Shown: piece after piece, positions 46,207-60,742 of the stretch
Numbering within the stretch: the first letter of the stretch is position 1
Layout of the letters: each line of letters begins with the position of its first letter
Assembly: GCF_030435805.1 (NCBI RefSeq)
Contig: NC_081295.1
Span: 156,831,001 to 156,895,000 of the forward strand
Source: Mustela lutreola
Taxonomy: Eukaryota; Chordata; Mammalia; Carnivora; Mustelidae
Direction of reading: 5' to 3'
DNA: 64,000 bases
Translations under genes and position numbers: made by a program
The notes under the pieces: model-generated
Seen by the model: only the letters and a program-made list of their open reading frames with translations
What the model was told of the DNA's origin: nothing
Database searches by the model: none

Positions 46207-47521
46207 ATTGTTTTGAGAGATATTGCCAAATTTTCCTCAATGAACGTTTTACCTATTTCCAGGAACACCAGTGATAACTGAGAAATAAAGTTCAGGAATT
46301 CCCATCCCTAAGCCAACATACAATGAGCGGCCTGTAACGAATAGTAAATGCTAAATAAAATATTAGTTAATTGGTTGGAAGAATGGTTTAGGAGGTACAG
46401 TTGGATTTGGAAGAGTAGCAAGAAAAGCATTTTAAAATCCACTGTGTCATTCATTTGCTGGTGAAGTCACTGATTATTGGAAGGCAAAGTACAGATAGTT
46501 AACTTAAACTGATCACTTTGAGTTGGTCTACTATTACACAGATTTATTTCAAAATCTGGGAAGAGTAATAAATTATTGCTTTTTGTCAATACTTTGATGC
46601 AATAGGGTGGCAGAGGATTATACATAGAATTTGGGGCATAGTATAATGGGTTTACTGCTTTCCTGTAGCAAAATGCTTTCCTATTGTAATAATGTGTCTT
46701 CACTTTTATAATTTCATGTGATTCTAATACATATGAAAAGATACAAGGGCAGAAAACAAATGAACACCGAGGGACTAAAAGCTGCAAGCTCCCTTACATT
46801 TATCCAAGTAATCTTCAACTTATTCCCATTTTAGAGGAAAGATACAAAGATCCATGCCTTATGTAATGTGCTGCAAGACACAAGAGCCTAGAAGTGGCCC
46901 TGGTGGCCCTAAGAACTTAGTTGGGCTCTGGGAACAGTTAAGGCCTGATAGACTTGAATCAGTTAATTGTTGTGTAAGAATGACTGGTAAGAGCCAAGAC
47001 CTGTTCTGGGGTTTCATTTGTGCTCTCCAGCCTCCCAAAGGTGGGGATTATGACCTAAAACGGGCAGTAGATCCTACTAAAAGCACGGACTCAAAGTTTG
47101 GAAGCTTAAATTCCACTCACCCCACTTTTTTTTTTTTTTTTTTTTTTCTGTATGACCTCAGGTAAGGTACTTCTGTTTTGCTTAATTTGAGAGTCAGAGA
47201 GGACTGTGCCGTAGCAAGCGGAGGTCCTTATCCACTAACTTCTTTTTCTTCCCTCAAATATTCATACCGGAGTCTACAGGACATTCCTATCCCTGTAAGG
47301 GCACCGCAAAGTCCGCCTCGCCTTCCCCCACGACAAGCTCCAGACACGTACCTCCCTCCACCTTTGCTTGCAAGGAGGAAGGGGGCAGAATCCAGCGGTG
47401 AAGCTTTCGGGCCTGCGCTCTAGTCTTCAATTTGGTCTGAAGGGTTCAAAACGCCTCTTGCCTCTTGAGTGCACCAGTGTTTGACTTTTGTTTTTAGTGT
47501 TCCCGTCTATACCCTCAACAT
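46207..47521. other. non-coding stretch before the histone block
   Basis: Contains a T run at about 47,127-47,146. No gene was recognised. Confidence 0.4.
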
Positions 47522-47725
47522 CAAGTCTAGCTGTGGCAAAGTAGGAGGGGCTGTGACTGGATCTGGGTGATGGCAAGCACCACCATAACGCGGTGCACAA
47601 CATGCACGGACTGCCAAGCCCGACATTTGGCTTCACTTACAGGAGATCCGCGGGGTGCTCAAGGTGCTCCTGGAGAGAATGATCCGGGATCTAGTCACCG
47701 AGACTTTTCAAAAGACAAAGCGCAA
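47522..47725 (+). pseudogene. histone H4 pseudogene
   Basis: The plus strand aligns with H4 from its first codons: AAG TCT AGC TGT GGC AAA here against ATG TCT GGT CGC GGC AAG in the intact genes, so the start codon is lost. Next come relics of the region encoding AKRHRKVL...[10 protein letters not shown] deletion removes roughly the [13 protein letters not shown] segment. A well-preserved block 'gagatccgcggggtgctcaa' to 'gtcacc' follows (EETRGVLKV...RDAVT region). The reading frame is broken and the end is lost. Its right edge runs into the U7-binding element of the neighbouring minus-strand H2B gene. It is clearly a dead H4 copy. Confidence 0.85.
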
Positions 47726-47769
47726 CAGCTCTTTCTTGGTAAAAAAGTTAAGTGGCTCTGAGAAGAGCC
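47726..47769 (-). terminator. H2B mRNA 3' stem-loop and U7 downstream element
   Basis: On the minus strand the stem GGCTCT/AGAGCC encloses the loop TCTC at 47,754-47,769, followed by CCAAGAAAGAGCTG at 47,726-47,739, a good histone downstream element for U7 snRNA pairing. The loop differs from the usual TTTC but fits the UYUM consensus bound by SLBP. Confidence 0.93.
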
Positions 47770-47805
47770 TTTGGGTTGGAGGACAGGACTCTTAACTTGT
47801 CAAGT

Positions 47806-48896
<1,091 letters not shown>

Positions 48897-48928
48897 AGAG
48901 GTAGATTAAAAACAACAAAAGAACAAAA

Positions 48929-48944
48929 GGCTCTTTTCAGAGCC
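48929..48944 (+). terminator. H2A mRNA 3' stem-loop (left)
   Basis: Canonical GGCTCT-TTTC-AGAGCC, 32 bases after the stop codon; SLBP site for 3' processing. The downstream purine-rich element is weak ('cccaaaaaggtgac'). Confidence 0.95.
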
Positions 48945-51910
48945 ACTTATATAATCCCAAAAAGGTGACACTTTTTTTCACTTTGTGTCTCAAATCAACC
49001 TCACCGGTGGGATACTTACCTTGCCAGTTACGCTTCAGTCCTAGCTAATCCACACTCAATTGGTATTACAGTGGCCAAGTGCAGGCAAACTTACCACAAT
49101 GGTACATTGGTTACTGTGAATCGAGGCTACTTGGAAACCGCCAGATTAAAGACACAAGACCTTCCTGTTTCCCTGGAAAGCAGGGATTAAATGTATATGA
49201 AAAACGCCCTCCTGGTACTAAGGTAAAAAGGCTGTCTTGTCACTGGACATAAATGAACTCTAAAGGTAAGGAGTTGTAGAAACAAACCTTGTTAACATTT
49301 TTACTAAATCTGCAGCTCAAATTCTGCTATTTCCTCACTAAATCATGCTCCCAAATGTCGGTTTTCTGTATTCTGTCAAGTCCTCACACATTTCTCTAAA
49401 AAATATAAAAACTGGCTCTGCGGTTATTTCTTTGGCAGAGGAAGTTTAAGTGGGCCTCTGCTTGTAATCAAACGTGCTTTTCCTCCTGTTCAATCTGTCC
49501 CATGTCAGTCTATTTATTTAGCCAGGTAGGGTGGAAGGGTAGGGGGTGGGGGGAGGTTTAAGAAGAAAAAATTATTTTCCATCCCTACAGTATTTAGGAT
49601 ACATTGCCAATGCCAACAAGTTGACGTTGACATTTGTGAGCTTGGCTATTATTTTAAAGTCATTTATATTGAATATACAAGAACAATAAGTTGACTTTTG
49701 ACGATTACCTAAGTCTGTATCTGGAAATTCTTTCAGGGTGGCTTATGGGTGACAAATTTTACTATCAAGTCAAAGTGGCTTTGGGGGGGTGGGTGGGATG
49801 CGGGAATGGTTTCCCTAAATAGTATACAGAAACCCACTGGGGTTGTCAGCAGGAAGGTAGTAAATCTTGTATCTTAAAAAATTTGTCTTTGGGGAATAAT
49901 TTTTTAAATGATGCTTACTGAAAGTATTCAAATACGATGTGTAGTATTCTGCTTATCCATGTTTTCTACCTGACAGCATATAGATTACCACACTGCCAAA
50001 TGAGATCTTAAATACGGCAGTAACAAGCTTGGTGGTAACAAGGACAACACTGAATACTATCAACTTGATTCCAAATTTTGATGATGGAGAACCACAGTTT
50101 GAAAAAAAAAAAATAGGATAATTTCAGAAAAGCCAAATGCTGTTTTGAGAAGAGTGAGGTCAAATACCCTGGTATTTTGTTCATGTTTCTATACGGGCAA
50201 AACTAGATCTTTTTATTCTAGGCCTCAGAAAGGAGTGGAATATTTACTCCATTTATTAGTTTTGCCATCTGAGGAAATGGAGGCACAGAGACTTTCTTCT
50301 GTTTCCTTTTTTATTGAATCTTAACGTTCTTACACTTTTCTTAAATTTTTATTTCATGATCAAGTACAATGCATTAAGGACACACCAATAAACCATGGCC
50401 TGTCCAAAAGAAATTCAGTCTAATGGGAAGAATCAGACAAAAGCAAATAATGAAAACACAGTGTAGCAAGAGACATAAGCATAGGGTATTAGGAGGGCAA
50501 AGAGGAGTAAGATCTGTGTGAAGGAACATTTGACCTAACGGTTAAAGGAAATTGTGAATTAGAGGAAAGTAGGGGGATCACAGCAGAGAATGAGCAAGAC
50601 TCCTGGCTTGTGAAATGTTCAGGCAAATGACATGAAGTTTGATACTGCCAATAAAGTGGAGATTGCAAGAGACGGGATGGAACCGTAGGGGATCTGCAGG
50701 CCACTCCCTTGGTTTAAAATACTATTTATAGACTAATGACTCCCAAAACTTTATGTCCATCCCAGCCTGTATCTCCTGAGCTCAGATGTGCATATTCATT
50801 CTTGTAGATCTCCAGGAAACCCTAAATGCATCTCGGACTGATCACCACTATCACTAGTCCAGTAAGATATCTTAGTAGACGCTCCCACCATCTACAAGGT
50901 AGCAGAGCCCAAATGATCTGGTGTCACTGAATATTTATTTGTGTGTCATTCCTACAGAAAAACTAAAGTCCTGGTACATGGTTAGGAGAGAACCTTGAAA
51001 GCCCAGAAAGAGCTTAGGTGGAAAGCCACGAGATGATCAGTTTTGCACAAGGAGTAAAGTTTTGAGAAGCATGGAGTATCGATGTACACAGAACTAAAAT
51101 GTCCACAGAACCAGAACCACGTGTTGCTCCTGAATAAATCTTCACATAATCAGAACTGAAAGACTAATTTAGAAAATTATACTGACTGCATGTCTCAAGG
51201 AGAGGGGGCTCTACCCAGCCAGCATGAGTATTGTCCAGTGGGGACAGGGACTTTGCAATGTGTGGGCCCTTCCTAATAGCTGCTTCCCAGCCCTATGAAA
51301 GGAACTGTTTGCTCTCAAGAACATCAATCTGGTTAGAATTGGGGCCTTAGATTGGATCACCACGGCATTGAGGAAAGGGAGTTGCGAGGGAGGGCACTTG
51401 CTTTCCTCCAAATAGTCTACCTCCCCTAGATTACGGACAGTACACATACTTTTTCTTCGAAGGTATTAGGACATTTCTATTTGATAAAATCATGGCATCA
51501 TCCTAAATTCCAGCTGTGGACATCCCAGATTCTACTCACCATAAAGTCACTTACAGGAAGGCAGACAGCCTGATTATGGTCGATGGTTTTAACAATTAGC
51601 AGCTGGGACCCTACCATGCAATTTAAAAAGCACCATATAACTTAATGTCTTTCCATGTTTCACAAAGTGGAGGATACATTTTGGAGGTGGTCTCACTGTA
51701 TGCTAAGCCGAAGTTCTTTACTGTTCTGAAATCAACGCCAGACAAGAACAGGTAAAGCTATGTAAAATACAAAACCAGGCCACCTATCAAGACAAAGGAG
51801 GAAAGCACACCTATAAGGTTATCTTGTAGATACTTAGAAACCACAACTGTGAAATGCCCAGAAATGGGGCACATCCGTGCAGGGAAACAGACCTTTTCAG
51901 CACACGTGGT
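48945..51910. other. about 3 kb without genes
   Basis: AT-rich intergenic sequence with a G-rich stretch at about 49,782-49,801. No coding frame with family resemblance and no repeat was confidently recognised. Confidence 0.45.
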
Positions 51911-51926
51911 GGCTCTGAAAAGAGCC
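51911..51926 (-). terminator. H3 mRNA 3' stem-loop
   Basis: Minus-strand GGCTCT-TTTC-AGAGCC, canonical, about 30 bases after the stop codon, followed by 'gctgaaaaggtctg' as a likely downstream element. Confidence 0.95.
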
Positions 51927-51954
51927 TTTGGGAAGGAGTGGGAGACCGTGTGGC

Positions 51955-52475
<521 letters not shown>

Positions 52476-53822
52476 AAGGACTCGAGCTTTTAACTTGTGC
52501 CCCAAATGCCCTGATGTGACTTGACCATCACCTTAATATGTATGTATGTTTTCTGTCCGCTTTCTACCGGCGATTTCCAGTATAAATAAAGGCCAGCTAC
52601 GTAAGAAATAGCAATTTTTCTAGGATCCACATCAGAACAAAGTAACACCACGAGAAATTATTTTAAATATTATTTTTTAACCCAATATATCCAAAATATT
52701 TATTTTGAATGTGGCCAACAACTGTTAGATATTTTACCTTCCTTTTTGTTTTGTACGATCCCGCAGAGTACAATATATTCCATAGATCCGCACCCCTTAA
52801 GTCAGACTAGCCACGTGCCCAGTGACTGCCGGCCACGATTGGCTAGTGGTTACCACACAGGACAGCTCAACTCTATACCCTCTTCTCGATTTCTTATTCT
52901 TTGAATACTTAAATTTATTTTTTATTTTTCTGCTAGAAAAGTCAAATTGGCACGTGAGCAATCCAAAACAAGTAACTTCACAGAAAAACTTCCTTACATA
53001 AATTTTTCAGTTGCAGATAATATCAGGCAGTCCCACTGCAGCATGCATGCTTTATTTTTCTGCTATCCTGGAAATTCAAAATTGTAACAGAAACGGACTG
53101 TTTTGTTCTATTACTTTGGGGGTGGAGGGGCTGGATCTGCCATGGGCATAAAGCATTGTGTGTCTGTAATTTACCATAATGACTCATAATCCCTTTGTCT
53201 TAAAGAATCTAAATCCCCACCACCAGTAAGCTACATAGGGATAAACTAAGCCACCCCTTTGCATCTGCATCCAGCACTTCTCATTAGCAACCGGCAAAAC
53301 CATAGGATAGGCTCCTTGCAAGGCATCGTGCATCCTGAGGACCCCTGAGCTAGAAGTCACCAAGGCCGGCAATGATAGAATCTAATTCTATTCGTGCATC
53401 AAGACCTTTAAGCCACAATAAAAAGACTAAGACAAACACATTTTAAAAAGAGGAACGATTATCAGTAAATCAGCTACCTGTTTACTTTTCTAATGGAAAA
53501 CGGGCCGCATCAAGTCTGTCAGAATTCTAAAGGCTTTACAAATAGCTTTGGCTCCATATGGAGATTTGGGTTGATCCCTGTAGCTTCAGAAGGTCTTTAA
53601 TTGCCAAGAGCCATGACGAGGGTTTAAAACTGCTGCCCCAAAGAAATACATCACCAGAGTTTATCCCTTTAAGAGGCCTATAATATGGGAGGTTAGGAAT
53701 GCCTGTTTCTAATGAGTGAAGGAGACAATGCATAGTTCGTATTCCAAATGCGAAGGAGCTCAAACCAGCATTCAGAATGTTCCATACACGAAGATGGGAT
53801 GAAGACATAGGATTTAAAAAAA
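52476..53822. other. intergenic stretch
   Basis: No gene or repeat was recognised before the CanSINE. Confidence 0.4.
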
Positions 53823-54033
53823 CTTCAGGCTTTGGGGTGCCTGGGTGGCTCAGTGGGTTAAAACCTCTGCCTTCGGCTCAAGTCATGATCCCAGAATATT
53901 CGGATCGAGCCCCGCATCGGGCTCTCTGCTCAGCAGGGAGCCTGCTTCCTCCTCTCTGTCTGCCTCTCTACTTGCGATATGCCAAATAAATAAATAAAAT
54001 CTTAAAAAAATAAAAACAAAACCTTCAGGCTTT
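53823..54033 (+). mobile_element. CanSINE with target-site duplications
   Basis: Well-preserved plus-strand CanSINE: head 'ggggtgcctgggtggctcag' at 53,834, body 'cagcagggagcctgcttcct', tail 'caaataaataaataaaatc' and A-rich end. Perfect 11-bp duplications 'cttcaggcttt' lie at 53,823-53,833 and 54,023-54,033. It is one of the youngest insertions in the window and lies inside the histone block. Confidence 0.95.
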
Positions 54034-54161
54034 AATAAAAGCGAACTTTAAATTTCTCTTTTGCCCAAGTTGTGAAGTTGGTGTTAAATGCTGTTAAATT
54101 ACTTTTGAAAATACAAAGGATGAAAGTTTTTCAAAGTGCTCAGTTCTTCAGAGTAGTAGGT

Positions 54162-54177
54162 GGCTCTTAAAAGAGCC
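54162..54177 (-). terminator. H2A mRNA 3' stem-loop (right)
   Basis: Minus-strand GGCTCT-TTTA-AGAGCC. The loop ends in A rather than C, still within the UYUM consensus, but T and A could also pair to make a 7-bp stem with a 2-base loop. A downstream element 'ctgaagaactgagc' follows. Confidence 0.9.
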
Positions 54178-54223
54178 TTTGGTTAGGCTGGGAAGAGCTG
54201 GGGTGGCAAGTTGAACCAAGATT

Positions 54224-55320
<1,097 letters not shown>

Positions 55321-55355
55321 ACTTGACAAGTAAGCGTCCTGTTCTCCAACCCAAA

Positions 55356-55396
55356 GGCTCTTTTCAGAGCCATCCACACTTTCTAAGAAAGAGCTT
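55356..55396 (+). terminator. H2B mRNA 3' stem-loop and U7 downstream element (right)
   Basis: Canonical GGCTCT-TTTC-AGAGCC at 55,356-55,371 followed by AAGAAAGAGCTT at 55,385-55,396, a good U7 snRNA target. Confidence 0.95.
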
Positions 55397-57179
55397 GTTT
55401 GCTGATGACCTTTGGATACAAGTAAAGAGTGAACATTAACTTTTTAAACATACGTAGCTTGACGTTAACCTGTATTCTAGCTGGCTTATGGGATTTGCCC
55501 AGTGCATTTTAGCGTTCAGTTTCCATTTGCATATTAGTTTTACATTTTTCCTAGTAAGTCACCAATGCAAAGAACACCTCGTATCTTTGTGATACAAAAC
55601 TACTTGGAAGTTCAGTGGAGAAACTAATCGTTCCAGCTCCTTCCACTGATCTCTGTAGCCCTGTTTGATTGCCTCCAGGTGTAAAGCATTAGGCAGGCTC
55701 CTGGATGGTCGGTTTACGTTGATTAGACTAGAATTACTCAGCTGGTTTATCTAGTTCTTGCTCCCCAGGCTGAAAGAGGCCCATGTTCTGTCTGTTTAAT
55801 ACTTTCTCACCTACTTAACTGAGGCTGGTTACTCCGGGACGTATCCACGCTTGGCCCACCGTCTCCCATTAACATTATAAGCATTGTTAAAGGCCTATTA
55901 GCAGTGTAACCATTTTGGTTCGAAAGTTATTTCTCCTGGAGCCGAGTGAAGAGCGAGTAACGTTTCTTCACGTCTTCAATTCTCTGAAGTAATATTCCCA
56001 GGAATGCAGCCTGTCTTTTCATTTCTGTAAGCAGGGAGTCCAGTGCCTCTGAGGATGGGCGGAAGCCCTTTTAAAGGGACGCCTGGTCTGGCGGCTGTGC
56101 TGGACTACTGGCTGCCGTAAGTCCAGGAAAACCTACTGTTAGTGTCTTTGCTCAAGAGTAAGGACTTGCGGAGTGGATTGCAAGAACAAAACACGTGTGG
56201 CCTGTATGCCTTTTAAAGCTAACTTGGAGATTTGCTTCCTTGAGGCACCCACCATTCTTCGCTCTTGCCTATATCCCGCACACTGGTCTCCTAGGTGCTA
56301 AGAACTAGCACCTGCATACCTTAGCACTAGGTGCTAAGAAATAGCATACCTGCAGTGGGGAAGTCTCAGCATCTTCAGAAGAAACAGTTAAGAAAATACA
56401 AACTCTAAAAAGAAGATTGGAGGGAAGCAAAATGGAGGCTGCTGAATGGGGCAGATCATGTGGTGGGGCCGGGAAGGTGTTCTAGGACTTGGAAATCCTC
56501 TCGCAGGACTGGAGGCTGGAATGGAGGGAAATGAATGTGGAATGAGAAGTAGAAGGTGAGGCAAAGAGCTTCCCATACTGGGGAGCTTTGTACACCTTGA
56601 AAATAAATACAAAGTTTATCTACTAGGGGAAGGCAGACTCTGCCGCATTTTAAAATCTTTTAAAATATATGATTCAGAACCATTATTCTGGGGACCCAGT
56701 TGAGAATGGATGGAAAGGGGGGGAGGTGTTCAGGTCAAAAGTTTGGAAATCCCAGCCAGAGGTGAGTGTGGGAACGAGGAGGAGGGGAAGCAAGGGGGAT
56801 AAAGGGGAAGAGGCAGCAGAAAGGTCAGGCCTTGCCGTAGAATGACTTACAGGGCAGGTGAAGGAGGGGAGCCCGGAACCTCTCGATTTCAGCTTGTGCG
56901 ACATCAGCACTCAAGAAAGGGGCTACAGAAAGTGGGCTTGGGAGGAAAGGAGACTTGCCATGTTCATTCCAACTCACTGCCTCAAAGCACCCAGGCATAT
57001 ATGGAATATCTAAAGCTTAAAAGAGTTTGAGAAAACTGCAGAAGCGGGAACGTCAGTAGGATCTCCCCACCCACCCCTCCCCTCCCCTGAAAGCGGGAGA
57101 TAAAAGTCCGCTGGGACAGGCACCCACCCTGTACTCTGAGGAGAGGAGAACTTCTTATCACCAGATGGAATTTAGGGCT
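55397..57179. other. intergenic stretch
   Basis: A repeated 'taggtgctaagaa' phrase occurs at about 56,293 and 56,330. No gene or assignable element was recognised. Confidence 0.4.
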
Positions 57180-57445
57180 GAAAGGCCACAAGTAAAAACC
57201 TTGTTATTTCTTCAATCGGCTACCCCAAGCCCAAACCTCTTTGTCTTGTCAATTCTTCACAAACTTATCTTGTCTAAAAATGTGAAATCTCCCTGACTAG
57301 TTGCTTTGGGACTTCCTTCTCCATGGCTGCCATGTAACATGTAAAAATTTAATAGACTATGCTTTTTTCTCTGTTAACCTGTTCTAGGTCAGTTTAATTC
57401 TTGGGCAGAGACCCAAAGAGAGCAGAGAATTTTTCTTTCCCTACA
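57180..57445 (+). mobile_element. LTR 3' part of an endogenous retrovirus
   Basis: A U3/R-like segment leads to a polyadenylation-like region near 57,349 and a typical 'cttctcgg/tttttctttccctaca'-style end at about 57,440. Fossil LTR fragment with no viral genes beside it; family not resolved. Confidence 0.5.
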
Positions 57446-57448
57446 TTT

Positions 57449-57530
57449 CATTCAACAAATACTCGTTGCCCCTCTACTGTGAGCCGGGCATAGCTTTAAT
57501 CTAGCAATAAGACAGTGAAAGGGTTCAGAA
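57449..57530. mobile_element. L2-like fragment
   Basis: 'ttcaacaaatactcgttgcc' then 'gagccgggcatagc' follows the ancient L2 3' phrase of mammals. Confidence 0.45.
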
Positions 57531-57574
57531 CGAGTCTTCCCCAAATGCCACTGACACGTGGACTGTTTAGAACT

Positions 57575-58192
57575 CAAGTCCCCTGAGAACATCACGGGCA
57601 AGAGAAACTTTTGCCCTCCTCCTTATGGCCTTGAAGAATTTAGGTAGGGGGTTGATAACAGAGACAGTTAATAACAGATACAGCTTTTTATCATGAAAGG
57701 CTCAGCTTGTCGGGACAAGCTCTGACGTGATTACTAAACTCTACTCTTATCTTGCTTTGAATTATCCTCCCCTCTGAGGCTCCAGGCCCCTCTCCCATTC
57801 CTTAGCTGGGGATGGCATATTAGCCTTAAGTGCCTGACCGCCTTTAAGTCTTATTTTTTACAGGGCTTCTGTACTTAGGAAATTAAATGTTTTTCTCCTG
57901 TTAGTCTGGTTTTGTTTTGTTTGTTAAAGATTTTATTTATTTATTTGACAAAGAAAGAGAGCGCAAGTAGGTGGGACCAGAGGCAGAAGGAGAGAAGCAG
58001 GCTCTCGCTAATCAGGGAGCCCAACATGGGGCTCCATCCCAGGACCCTGAGATCATGACCTGAGCCAAAGGCAGATGCTTAACAACTGAGCCACCCAGGT
58101 GCCCCCCGTTAATCTGTTTTGTGTCACTTTAATTAGTAGCTCGGCCAAAGAACCTAGAAGGAAATAAGGGAAAATTTTCCAGCTCCTACAAT
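57575..58192 (+). mobile_element. LTR of an endogenous retrovirus, interrupted by a CanSINE
   Basis: The U3-like body runs to 'ttctcctgttagtctggttt' at 57,893-57,912 and resumes after the SINE at 58,108, ending 'ttttccagctcctaca' at about 58,192. It is a fossil LTR that predates the CanSINE inside it. Family not resolved. Confidence 0.5.
57900..58121 (-). mobile_element. CanSINE nested in an LTR
   Basis: Minus-strand CanSINE (tail about 57,925; head ends 'cacccaggtgcccc' near 58,106). Imperfect duplications 'gttagtctggttttg' (57,900-57,914) and 'gttaatctgttttg' (58,108-58,121) are LTR sequence, so the SINE landed in the LTR. Confidence 0.88.
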
Positions 58193-58324
58193 AATATACA
58201 AGGATGAAGAGCCCATTCTTTTAAAGATGTCCCAGTTAATCAGTGTGATGCAACGATGACAAAAATTCCGAAAGGGTTAATTTTTCCTTTAAACCTGAAA
58301 CAAGTTACAATATTTTGAAGAGGA

Positions 58325-58500
58325 GTAGAACGTATCATCTCAAAATATGCCTCTTTGGTATTGTATGCTAAATTTATATGCACAACACTTAACTGCTGGC
58401 AGAGGTGAATGTGGTAAGATTTGTGGAAACTGTACTAATATTAATGAAATGCCACAAAAATCTATACCGTCTCTGACAAAGCATTTCAATTCTAGGTTAT
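58325..58500 (+). mobile_element. possible LTR 5' fragment
   Basis: Begins 'catctcaaaatatgcctctt', the same opening motif seen at 63,658. Short fossil fragment. Confidence 0.35.
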
Positions 58501-58754
58501 CTTCAGGAAATAAGTTATGTACAGATCTCCTTTAAAATAAAAAAAAATAGAAAGCATATTATGTTAAGTGCTGGAGATTTTGCTTAAAATGTATAATAGA
58601 AAATGCTTATGATGGAATATCATACAGACATAGTCACTTTTCACTTTCCCTAGTGTAAAATTTCCAAGATTGAACTGAAAGTAGATTTCCTTTGGCAAAG
58701 GACATTGCTTAAACTATAGTTCTATAGTTCTGTATAGAATAGAATTTTTAGGAA

Positions 58755-59290
58755 TAGTTCTGTCAGGGAGCAGGAATATCCTGTCCTTTTGGAGATCCTT
58801 GCAGCCGGCTAAGAATCAAATAGACATGAGCCAGATTCACAGGAGAAAATAAAATGTAACAGTATACTACAGGGATCTATGCAGACATGAAATTTCAAAG
58901 ACAGTCAAGCAAAATGAAGTATATATATGTCTTTCCGAACTAAGGAGAAGGGGCCAGGAGCCTGGGACTTCAAAGGGAAGGAATGTAATTCATAGAAGAG
59001 CAAATGCCTGGTAAAGAAAATGTCTGCTGGGCCACTTGGAAACAAGGGCCATAAAGGGCTTTGATCCAACAGGCCTTGCTGGTCTCCATTGTCTACACCT
59101 AGCTCAAAGTATAATACAGTTCTCTCTGTGGTAAATTTCTTTCTGGAGCAGGTCCTCTATCTAATTTCCTTTTACGCAGTTTTGCAGGAGGTAAAAAGCT
59201 TTTACAAAATGTGCTGGATTTTAATAACCTTCACGTCAAAGTGACTCATTTTAAGCTAACCTGCCCTTGACCCCTACATTTCCTAGTGTT
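58755..59290 (-). mobile_element. LTR of an endogenous retrovirus
   Basis: On the minus strand it runs from about 59,290 to a U5-like end at about 58,755, with 'ttttattttctcctgtgaat' as the polyadenylation region. Similar in plan to the LTR at 10.4-11.0 kb. Fossil, no viral genes seen. Confidence 0.5.
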
Positions 59291-59529
59291 GAAAGTGGTA
59301 CATCAGTCAGTAGGGAAAATAATTATTTTATACATGTGACTTATTAAGGAATTACTAGGGAATTGGCTCAAGTGTACTATAGAGAATGTTTAAGAAGGAA
59401 TAACAAGTAGATATTAAAAACACTTTTTTTTTTTTTTTGGTCTTTAGAGAAGGGAAAGTGATTAAAATGTAATCCGTGTGAAGAAGTTCCAAAACGCCAT
59501 ACATGGAACTATGTGAAATTTTCTCGGCC

Positions 59530-59568
59530 GGGGGTGGGGGGGCTGGGGGGTGGGGTGGGGGGTGGGGA
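59530..59568 (+). repeat. G-rich tract, G-quadruplex candidate
   Basis: Six or more runs of 4-6 G separated by single T or CT within 40 bases, about 390 bases upstream of the H4 start. Confidence 0.85.
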
Positions 59569-59759
59569 AGCTGTGCACTTCCCTATTTCACCAAAATCCC
59601 AAACTGGGCAGCAGTACTGTGTTCTCTGCGTGGGGGGATAAAATATTGCTATTTTATTACTTGCCCTTTTCTGTATTTCTCACAACATTCGCGTTTGGGG
59701 TTCCCATTGACAAGCAATTTTTCAAGTTTCCAGAGTAACAAAATAGTTACCGGGTATAA

Positions 59760-60266
<507 letters not shown>

Positions 60267-60305
60267 GCCTCTGCCCTCGGGTTTGGTTTCTGTGAAAATC
60301 CTAAA

Positions 60306-60321
60306 GGCCCTTTTCAGGGCC
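60306..60321 (+). terminator. H4 mRNA 3' stem-loop (plus gene)
   Basis: GGCCCT-TTTC-AGGGCC, the H4-type histone stem-loop, 40 bases after the stop. Confidence 0.95.
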
Positions 60322-60536
60322 CCCACCTCTTTCATCTTGGGAGCCGTGACGCTGGTTTGTCTTCAGTAGTGTTCGATTAGGGCTGTGAAAGTACATCCAT
60401 TCCCGTTTGCGCAGAAGCTTCCCTGCTTCTCTTGTGTGCAACTAGAGAATGCATGAGCCCTTTCATTTTTCATGCTCTCACACAGGTTTTTGGAGACTTG
60501 CATTAAGTTACTGTTGACACTTTATATTTAACACTT

Positions 60537-60742
60537 GACAGGTACACTTATTAAAAAAAAAAATATATTTGACCATACAAGCAAGGATTGTGGGAGAGGA
60601 AGAAGCAGGCTGCCCGCTGAGCAGGGAGCCCGATGCGGGGCTCTGACCAGGCCCTGATCGTAGGGCCCTGGCATCGCCACCTGGCCGATCGCAGGCGCTT
60701 AACCTACTGAGTCACCCAAGTGCCCCAGACATGTACATTTTA
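60537..60742 (-). mobile_element. diverged CanSINE
   Basis: Minus-strand CanSINE with head at about 60,726 and A-rich tail at 60,553. Imperfect duplications around 'gacaggtacacttatt' and 'gacatgtacatttta' flank it. Older than the copy at 53.8 kb. Confidence 0.8.
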
